A stretch of DNA of 64,000 nucleotides from Ceratotherium simum simum (taxonomy: Eukaryota; Chordata; Mammalia; Perissodactyla; Rhinocerotidae), in NCBI RefSeq assembly GCF_000283155.1, contig NW_004454166.1:10095170-10159169 (forward strand). Direction: 5' to 3'. Shown piece by piece: positions 56,508-64,000 of this stretch. Within the stretch, counting starts at the first letter, position 1. Each line of letters opens with the position of its first letter. Position numbers and translations under genes: made by a program. A model generated the notes under the pieces. That model did not search any database and had not been told where the DNA came from. It saw only the letters and a list, made by a program, of their open reading frames with translations.

Positions 56508-56745
56508 GACTGGTTAAGAGCATGGCCTTCTGAGTCTCTAGGCCTGAGTTTGGATTTCAGCTTTACCACCTACTAGCTGTGTTACCTAGGGGAACTCATT
56601 TCCATCTGAGACTCAGTTTCTTCATCTAGAACATGGAGGATAATGGTAATCTCTACCTCATAAGGTTATAGTGAGAATAAGAGGAGATAAAGGATTTAAA
56701 GTACCCTACAATGCCTGGAACATCATTAGATGGTACTGCTTTATT
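56508..56745 (+). repeat. MIR SINE
   Basis: 'CTGGTTAAGAGCATGGCC', 'CCACCTACTAGCTGTGTTAC', 'GAGACTCAGTTTCTTCATCT' and 'CTCATAAGGTTATAGTGAG' follow MIR order in sense, and its tail passes into the CAT-rich minisatellite. Confidence 0.9.
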
Positions 56746-56748
56746 TAT

Positions 56749-56936
56749 CATCATCATCCTCATCGTCCTCGTCATCTATCATTACCATCATCATCGTACT
56801 CATCATCAGTCTTCATCATCATCGTCATCATCATCATCATCACCACCATCTGTGTTTGAATCCTGAACCAGCTTCATCATCATCCTCATCATCCTCGTCA
56901 TTGATCATTGCCATCATCATCATACTCATCAGTCTT
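56749..56936. repeat. CAT-rich minisatellite, copy 1 and first half of copy 2
   Basis: Copy 1 is 56749-56874 (126 bases), built of CATCAT and CCTCGT triplets and ending 'TTGAATCCTGAACCAGCTT'. Copy 2 starts at 56875, repeats the same order ('CATCATCATCCTCATC') and is cut at 56936 by an L1. Its second half is 58404-58464. Confidence 0.85.
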
Positions 56937-57096
56937 TTTTTTTTTAAAATTTTTTGTTTATTGCAGTAACATTGGTTTATAACGTTGTATAAATTTCAGG
57001 TGTACATCATTATACTTCTATTTCTGCATAGATTACATCATATTCTCCACCCAAATACTAATTACAACCCATCACCACACACATGTGCCGAATTAT

Positions 57097-57127
57097 CCCT
57101 TTCGCCCTCTTCCCTCCCCCCTTCCCC
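57097..57127 (-). other. G-quadruplex-type tract in the L1 3'UTR (minus strand)
   Basis: C runs of 3, 3, 3, 6 and 4 with short loops on the plus strand mean a G-rich tract on the L1 sense strand. It is at the same relative place as in the plus-strand L1 at 7830. Confidence 0.75.
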
Positions 57128-57363
57128 TCTGGTAACCACCAATCCAATCTCTGTCTCTATGTGTTTGTTTATTGTTGTTGTTATCTACTACTTAATGAAG
57201 GAAATCATATGGCATTTGACCTTCTTCCTCTGAGGAGAGGTCAAATTTCACTTTGCATAATACCCTCAATGTCCATCCATATTGTCACAAATGGCTGGAT
57301 TTCATCGTTTCTTATGGCTGAGTAGTATTCCATTGTGTATATATACCACATCTTCTTTATCCA

Positions 57364-58182
57364 TTAATCCCTTGATGGGCACTTAGGTTGCTTCCAAGTC
57401 TTGGCTATTGTGAATAACGCTGCAATGAACACAGGGGTGCATGTATCTTTACAAATTGGTGTTTTCAAGTTCTTTGGATAAATACCCAGCAGTGGAATAG
57501 CTGGATCATATGGTAGTTCTACCCTTGATTTTTTGAGGAATCTCCATACTGTTTTCCATAGTGGCTGCACCAGTTTGCGCTCCCACCAGCAGTGTATGAG
57601 AGTTCCCTTCTCTCCACATCCTCTCCAACACCTGTTGTTTCCTGTCTTGTTAATTATAGCCATTCTGACGGGCGTGAGGTGATATCTCATTGTAGTTTTG
57701 ATTTGCATTTCCCTGATAGTTAGTGATTTTGAACATCTTTTCATGTGTCTGTTGGCCATCTGTATATCTTCTTTGGAGAAATGTCTGTTCAGGTTTTTTG
57801 CCCATTTTTTAATTGGGTTGTTAGTTTTTTTGTTGTTGAGATGCATGAGTTCTTTATATATTTTGGAGATTAAGCCCTTATCAGATGTATGGTTTGCAAA
57901 TATCTTCTCCCAATTGTTAGGTTGTCTTTTCGTTTTGTTGATGGTTTCCTTTGCTGTGCAGAAGCTTTTTAGTTTGACGTAGTCCCATTTGTTTATTTTT
58001 TCTATTGTTTCTCTTGCCCGGTCAGACGTGGTGCTTGAAAATATGTTGCTAAGACCGATGTCGAAGAGCGTGCTGCCTATGTTTTCTTCTAGACGTTCCA
58101 TAGTTTCAGGTCTTACATTCAAGTCTTTAATCCATTTGGAGTTAATTTTTGTGTATGGTGTAAGGTAAGGGTCTACTTTCAT
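57364..58182 (-). pseudogene. L1 ORF2 C-terminal part, 272 codons still open
   Basis: This covers the region downstream of the reverse transcriptase, including the '[17 protein letters not shown]' Cys-His motif, which is intact. The normal protein continues at both sides: the endonuclease and reverse transcriptase are lost by truncation and a stop ends it slightly early, so no active product is expected. It is the longest open protein frame in the window and must not be read as a host gene. Confidence 0.9.
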
Positions 58183-58403
58183 TTCTTTGCATGTGGCTGT
58201 CCAGTTTTCCCAACACCATTTGTTGAAGAGACTTTCTTTTCTCCATTGTATGTTCTTGGCTCCTTTGTCAAAGATTAGCTGTCCATAGATGTGTAGGTTT
58301 ATTTCTGGGCTTTCGATTCTATTCCATTGATCTGTATGTCTGTTTTTGTGCCAGTACCATGCTGTTTTGGTTACTATAGCTTTGTATCAGACCCATCAGT
58401 CTT

Positions 58404-58464
58404 CATCATCATCATCATCACCACCGTCATCATCACTACCTGTGTTAGAATCCTGAATCAGCTT
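58404..58464. repeat. Second half of minisatellite copy 2
   Basis: It continues 'CATCATCATCATCATCACC' to 'TCCTGAATCAGCTT', parallel to the end of copy 1. Copy 2 totals 123 bases, and differs from copy 1 by a few substitutions and triplet counts. Confidence 0.85.
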
Positions 58465-60455
58465 TCCTGAATGTCAGAAGCTGTTTGGAGTCTTCAAGTT
58501 ACCTTGGAGGAAGTCAGCCCAATAGGTGGCTGAGGTGAAAATGAGGCCAGATTGGGCAGAACATCACATGTCCCCGCTGTTGATCTGCCCTGGTTCCTCT
58601 CTTCCCTCTGCTGGTTTCCTGGCTTGGCATGACTCTCCGCAACTCAGACACTCCTTCTCCTGGCCAATCTGATGTGCCAGGACATTGGGAAGGTTATAAA
58701 ATTTTTCTTTTTTTACCTCACTTGGAAGTTGGGAATAACCATTCCTACATTCTCATGGTTGTGATGAGGATTTTAAAAATTGCATGATTATGAAATTTAT
58801 CATAGTAGCGGACATAATGTAGGTCCTCCAAAACTCTTAATTAATTTTGAGAGATGGTGACTTGCTCAATGTCACATATCTTATCGAATCAAGGAATGAC
58901 CTTGGGCATAGTGTCTAACTATTTTTAGATTTATGGCCTAGTCTCATGTTAAATACAGAAGGACAGGCTGTTGCTTGGATATGCTATACTTGACCCAGTT
59001 CTCTCTGAGCCCCATATTCACCCACTTCTGAAATTCCTAGAGTGGCTTTTCCTCACCCAGTAATAATAGTCTTTTGGCTTTCTGTGATAGCTTTTTTTTT
59101 TCCTTTTTTCTTTTCAAATTACTTATGACCACTTGTTTTTTATACATAATTTAAAGAACCAAAGCTGACACCCTTCCCCCATGTAACAGTTGGCAAAAAC
59201 ACTAAAAATATGCCAAAACTTAATTTTATGTGTGTACTTTTTTTTTACCCCCTCAGAAATAATAAAAAAATTATACTTGCAAAACATGTAGTGTGGGTCT
59301 TGAATCAAGTAATCAAGTTACTTCTGCCAGATGCCTCTGACAGCACCCAAGAAGGTCTAGATTCCTGGGAATTACATTCTCTGTGTATACCCATCCCCAT
59401 GTCTGTACTTTGTGTGTGTGCAGGGTGTAGACCTGATGCAGCCCACCCCCTAGTACACAATTCCTGGTGTTAAAAGGCAATACTAAGGACATTTTTTTGT
59501 TGTTTGTTTCAAACAGCATATTTTTGTCTCAACAGTCTGATGCTGAAGCAGACATCCTCTGGAAAAGCAAGTCTGTTTCTTGTGCAATTCCTCCCAGCCC
59601 CCTCCCACCCTAGCCATATGCTTTCTCTATCTATCTCCCATCTCTTGGATGCCATAAGGTTTGGCAGAATCTTGGCATGGGGCTCAGAGATCTGAAATTA
59701 TGTTGGGTGTGATGTCTGTCCATTCTCCCCTTGTCTGTCCAGCTTTACTTTCTGTGGTGATATGGACGTGCATGGTAACAGGGATTTTGATGTGTTCCTT
59801 TGGTAGCTGGACTCAATTGCATCTCATTGATATTGATATGCTCACTCTGATTTAAACACTGCCTTTTAATTTAAAGAATTTTATTGGGAAGGTGTTCTTA
59901 GCATATGTTCCCAAATGACATTATTCTTCTGTAGCTGTAATTCAGTGGGAACTGGATTCAGTAGGAGCTGGATCGTTGCCCTTTGGAGTGATTCCTCTAC
60001 CTACAAGATGTGGTGCCACAGTGCTGGGCACCATTGATGAATGGCTGTCCTTGTGTTATTTAATACAGAAGATGTACTTGCATTGTTATGGCCTCTGTGT
60101 TGCAAACTCTCCAAGGTCAGTTGTGAAACACTCTAGAAAGACCACACTATCAGCTGCCATCTTGTTTCCCTGAGCTCTGCCTTCCTCAGCAACTTCCCAC
60201 TGGGTTCCCTGACATCTTCCCCCCAGAGGATCTCTCCTTCCTCAAGTCCTGAGCTCATCATGATTGAGAAAGCTCCTGTACTCCTTTTCCTTAATACTAA
60301 GGTCCTTAAAAGGAATTCAGCCTCTACCCCAGACCCAGTCTTCACCAGCTAGCCACCACTCTTGGTCTCCTCTTGACCCATCCACTAACCCACCTGCTAA
60401 AGTTTGTTTAGTGCCAACCAAGTTTTGGACCTATGCACCACTAGGAGCAGTTCAA
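58465..60455. other. Unassigned, mostly unique DNA
   Basis: No gene or named repeat. ORFs at 59313-59519 and 59976-60345 have no supporting signals. Confidence 0.45.
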
Positions 60456-60700
60456 GGTACCCATGTAGCTCTTCATTCATTCATTCATTCACTCATTCAC
60501 TCATAAACATTTACTGAATCCCTGCTCTCAGATAGGCTCTCCTCCAGGCCCTGTGAAGGAGATGGAAAAGTAAGGGGACAATTACACCATTGTATAATAA
60601 AGGCTAAACTAGAGGGAAGCACAGAATGCTATGAAAACAAAGAAGAGAGGGGGCCCAGGGGCCAAGCAGAGAGGAGAGGGCAGCTTAGGGGAACATTGCC
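60456..60700 (+). repeat. TTCA tetranucleotide run and old repeat
   Basis: (TTCA)n with TTCAC variants at 60473-60502 leads into 'AACATTTACTGAATCCCTG' and further phrases resembling the unnamed repeat at 44170. Confidence 0.55.
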
Positions 60701-62774
60701 TGGAAGCAAATTCATGGAAGTGAGTCTCTGCACATAACCAGCCCGTCTGCCTCCATTCTTGGGACTAGTTTCTGCCTTAGTTCTCTGCCTTGTACTTTAC
60801 TAGTTGCCCTTCCTAATTCTTCAGTCCCAGCTTTGGATGGAAGCCCCTCCCTGAACCTCAGTGAATCTGGTTAGAACCCAGATCTACTGCTTAAATCCCT
60901 TTGGCACTCCCCTCCCCTCCGGGGGATGGAATATGCCTGGCCCCCTGGCCATTGCCTGGAACCTTCTAGAGCCAGGTCCACCACCTTTTGACTCCTGAGT
61001 GTTTGACCTCTGTGCCTTGGGCATCCATTGCTGCATCATCCTCCCGAGTAGTCAGATTGCCCCACACAGGTGTGTGGAGAACCAGACTTTGGGAGCTGGG
61101 CTGGGGCCCACATACTGGTCCACATCAGCCTGGCCCCAAGCCAGGTTAGCTTCCCCAGACCCCTTCTTTCTGGCCCCACCTTCTGGCTTCTCCTCCCAGC
61201 TTAGACTCCACATTTAACACCCATCTCCCCCAAGGTTCTAGCATGCTTTACATCTGAGCACATCTGAACTACAAGTATGACTTACCCATATGTTGAATGG
61301 GCTGAACTTGGTAGAGTGAAATCCAAAAATAGTTTTATTTTTTTTCCTAACCACTGCTCTTTAAACCAACTCTGTTAAGAACCACTTTCCTATTCCTAGG
61401 TATCTCAAACAGAGATACTAGCTTTTGTGGTACTTTCCAGTATCAGAACAGACTCATTTTTGGAGTGTTAAAAAGTTCAATTTGATTTAAATTAGAATTT
61501 CACTCTTTTACCCAATTCTAAGCTTGTCCTCTGATTCCCAGCTCAGGGAAGACCCCGCCTCAGCTTCCTGACTTGGAGAAGAGAGATGTGGTCTGTTCTT
61601 TTACCCCGCCTCTCAGCTCTTGATCTCTCCTCCGCATTCATCTACCGCTTCTGGATGAACGGGGAGGAGGAAGAAGAAGGAAATCTTAACTCTTATTTGA
61701 CAGCTGCTGGCGTATTTGGGCCTTGATGCTCCCTGTGAGGCAGATGCCAAAATGCTCAAGGAGAGATTCTGTGAGCCCCTGAAGCCCCGGCCCTGGCCCT
61801 CGCAGGTGTCTCTGGCGTGGACGATGCATCCTCCGGCTGGCCTCTAACAACCTGCCCTCAGCTCTTGCCCAGAGGGAACACCCCCAGACTCTTCCTGCTG
61901 GCATCTCTACAGCCTGTGGGCAGTCCTCCTGTGTGGGGGTCCTTTTAAGATGGCTTTAGCTTGGCTACTCTTGGTGAAGCCCACTTAACTTGTGGGAAAA
62001 CCCACATCGACCCTTGCCCCACCTTCTGAGGAGGTGGAGCTCACCCCTGCTGTGTCTGGCCCTCTCCACTCTGCAGTCACAGGCAGCTCCCTGTGGGTTG
62101 AAGTGGGGTGAGCACACCCCCCTCCACTTCCTTGTTTGTGGAGAGGGGACGGGGATGTCACTCACTTCCTGCCAGACGGGCAAATCTCGCCAAAGAAATC
62201 CTTACCCTGACTCGCATAGGCTTGTCTAGGCTGAAGGTGGGCGATGAACTAAGGGATCCAGGATCCATTTGTAGCCACCTGTTAGCTTTGGGCTTCAAAG
62301 AAAATTCTGAGACACCAGCAAAATTCCTGTTTAACAGACACACTGTGGGGTGTTTGCTTGAGAAAATGTTCCAGACAGGAATAGTCCAGCCTTGAAGGAA
62401 TGTGAACTTGAATCTGAACTGTTTGGATTCCTGAACTGAGACTCCCTCCTCCTCAGGAAAGCTCCCTCAGCTGCGGCTGATGCTGTCGTGGGCCATTTCC
62501 CCCAGCTGGTTTGAGTCTCTACCAGCACCTTTTGAGCTGTAGGATCTGGAAGGGAAACCAGTGGAGAACAGGAATCCAATGGAAAGGTTGTTAGGTGAAT
62601 TAAAGCAAAGCCTGCTGCCGTCTGTGGGCTGAAACATGCAATAAAGAGGAAACAGGCTCATTGACAAAAGCTGGCCATGGTGACTGGCAACGTGTGTGCC
62701 ACCAGGAAACAGGACATCACTGGGTGGGACTCACCTCTTGCCTGAGCCTCAACCTCTGAGGATAGTGAGCTTGT
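60701..62774. other. Unassigned GC-richer DNA
   Basis: No gene recognised. Overlapping ORFs on both strands at 61965-62395 come from GC-rich, stop-poor sequence, and none has splice-site context or similarity I know. Confidence 0.4.
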
Positions 62775-62805
<31 letters not shown>

Positions 62806-63000
62806 CAGAGAGAGTTAGAGTGTGTGTTTAAGAGAGTAAGTGTGCTTAAGAGAAACATAGAAAGAGAAACTCCACTGGAAGGGATTTGGAGTTGGGAAGG
62901 GGAAGGTAGTGGAAGAAGTAGGGAGAGAGGATAAAAGTGGAGAGGAAGAGAAAGAGAAAAAGAGAAAGTGAGAGAGATGGGGAGAGAGAAAGAGAATGCA
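62775..63000 (+). repeat. Purine-rich GA tract
   Basis: It starts with (GA)n/GACA at 62777-62813 and continues as AGAGAAAG-type sequence to about 63000, with a T/GTGT interruption near 62820-62850. The plus strand is almost all purine. Confidence 0.85.
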
Positions 63001-63760
63001 AATCAGAGCACGAGAGCCAGAAAGGAGGTGCAGGCAGTGTGAGCTCTGGCCAGCGTGGGAGGCAGGTGGAGGGCAGCCTCCAGGGCTGAGAAGCCTCGCT
63101 GTCGTATCAGGGGCACGTTGGCGCCACTTCAGTGGGTCGTTCAGTTCCGAGTTACAGAGTTGTATTTGGCCTCCTGCCCACCCTCACTGGGTTCATAGTC
63201 TAAGTAGCAAAGAACATTAATATGAGGGGTTCAATGCCAATTACTCCAAGGGAAGCGCAGACTGGGGTCCTGGGAAGTGCAGACAAGGGCTGCCTAGAGG
63301 AGCAGGGATGGGCCTGGGGCTTGAAGGAGAAGAATTAGGAAACGGCAGCAGGAGTGGGGAGCAGCAGCAGCCGTGGTGCTGTACATCATAGGAACCAGAA
63401 CCCTTCGCGCCCAGCAATAGAGTAGGCTGGACAGAGGCCAAGAGTTTGGTTAAGGAGTCAGGGGTCAACAGTGCTTTGGCTGACCACTGTCAACCTGGTT
63501 CCTTGCCTTCTTTGAACTTTAATAATTTCCAAGCCACCCTGTTTAGTTGGAGTCCAGGCCCTGGCCCCTCCTGAGTAGCCCCCCGCGCTACAGTCCCCTG
63601 TAGTGAGAGGAACTCACTTTGTTTCTGCCCAACCCCTCAACCATCCTCCCCAGCTGCATCTTCGCCCTCCCCTTTGCTGCCCTCCCCCCTCAGGTGGAGG
63701 GGATGTCAGAGAAGAGGCTTCCTGGCTTCTTTAGTCAGTGAGGCCTGCCTTCCCAGCCCT
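63001..63760. other. Unassigned GC-rich DNA
   Basis: No gene or named repeat seen; parts of 63250-63460 resemble the unnamed old repeat at 44170 only loosely. Confidence 0.4.
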
Positions 63761-64000
63761 GCCAGAGCCCCTGGCAGATAGGAGGCCCTTGATAGAGATT
63801 CACTGAATGAAGGAACGCAGGATAATGAAGGGGCGAGAGTGTGGCTTCGGGGTCAGAAAGCTTGAGTTTCATCTCGACTTTAACATTTCCTCCCTGACGA
63901 GTTTGCGCAAGTCACTTACCTTCTCTGGGTCCAGCTTCCACTTAGGCCCCCGGTGATTGTAAGAATCCAATGAAATCACTGTGAAGGAATAATCCACAAA
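63761..64000 (+). repeat. L2/MIR tail followed by a MIR cut by the window end
   Basis: 'AGGAGGCCCTTGATAGAGAT' then TGAATGAAGGAA (63781-63812) is an L2/MIR-type 3' tail. From about 63838 'GGGTCAGAAAGCTTGAGTTT' and 'GCGCAAGTCACTTACCTTCT' give the MIR head and core in sense. Confidence 0.7.

Larger units (their letters stand above)
56937..58393 (-). mobile_element. Young 5'-truncated L1 inside the minisatellite
   Basis: Oligo-T at 56937-56945 is followed by the 3'UTR and the distal ORF2. The TSD CATCAGTCTT is at 56927-56936 and 58394-58403, extending further with one mismatch. The preserved long frame suggests a recent insertion. Confidence 0.95.

Noticed and set aside
56730..56969. Ser/His-rich protein in the CAT-repeat region
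   Set aside because: Triplet repeats keep all frames open; no start context, splice site or conservation signal.
61965..62395. Pair of overlapping ORFs as a gene in the GC-rich end
   Set aside because: Both strands are open in the same place, with no splice signals and no recognisable domains.

Overview
The window is nuclear DNA of a placental mammal, most likely a perissodactyl (horse, ass, zebra, rhinoceros or tapir). The main evidence is eight copies of a SINE that opens with the ERE-type head 'GGGGCCGGCCC..GTGGC' followed by tRNA-like boxes. ERE SINEs are a perissodactyl family, and here they sit beside L1, Tigger1, MIR, L2 and MER5 repeats. It is an intron or intergenic landscape. Nothing prokaryotic, no CRISPR array and no operon is present. 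I found no complete host gene. Two short stretches (about 3.80-4.04 kb and 8.28-8.50 kb, + strand) look like coding exons of an unidentified gene. All family names come from recognition by eye, so old-repeat boundaries are approximate; boundaries set by target-site duplications (TSDs) are exact.

Layout. 0-2.3 kb: the 5' end of a minus-strand L1, then older L1 pieces. 2.3-6.4 kb: mostly unique, with L2 and MIR remnants and the first candidate exon. 6.4-8.2 kb: a 5'-truncated plus-strand L1 with a 13-bp TSD, carrying an ERE. 8.28-8.6 kb: a candidate last exon with a polyadenylation signal. 8.6-15 kb: unique AT-rich DNA, one old L1 3' end, and a perfect 57-bp tandem duplication. 15.1-26.8 kb: a three-level nest in which an old L1 was split by a Tigger1 DNA transposon, itself split by a full-length L1 of about 6.1 kb. 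26.8-34.3 kb: a second near-full-length minus-strand L1 carrying an ERE, a solo LTR, a tRNA-Glu-headed SINE and a microsatellite grown inside its reverse-transcriptase reading frame. 34.3-36.7 kb: a plus-strand L1 with a large internal deletion, split by a short Tigger that is itself split by an ERE. 36.7-37.1 kb: an ERVL-like integrase remnant.

37-47.5 kb is the least repetitive part, holding MIR, MER5A, L2, one ERE and a strong CTCF-type motif at 47109-47122. 48-55.2 kb is an old plus-strand HAL1/L1 field carrying four plus-strand EREs and a MER5A, then a separate L1 3' part. 56.5-58.5 kb: a MIR, then a two-copy CAT-rich minisatellite whose second copy was split by a young minus-strand L1 that still has a 272-codon ORF2 C-terminal frame. 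58.5-64 kb: GC-richer unique DNA with a purine-rich GA tract and a MIR running off the end.

No new molecular system is evident. The informative content is transposon stratigraphy: many insertions keep perfect TSDs, so their order of arrival can be read directly.
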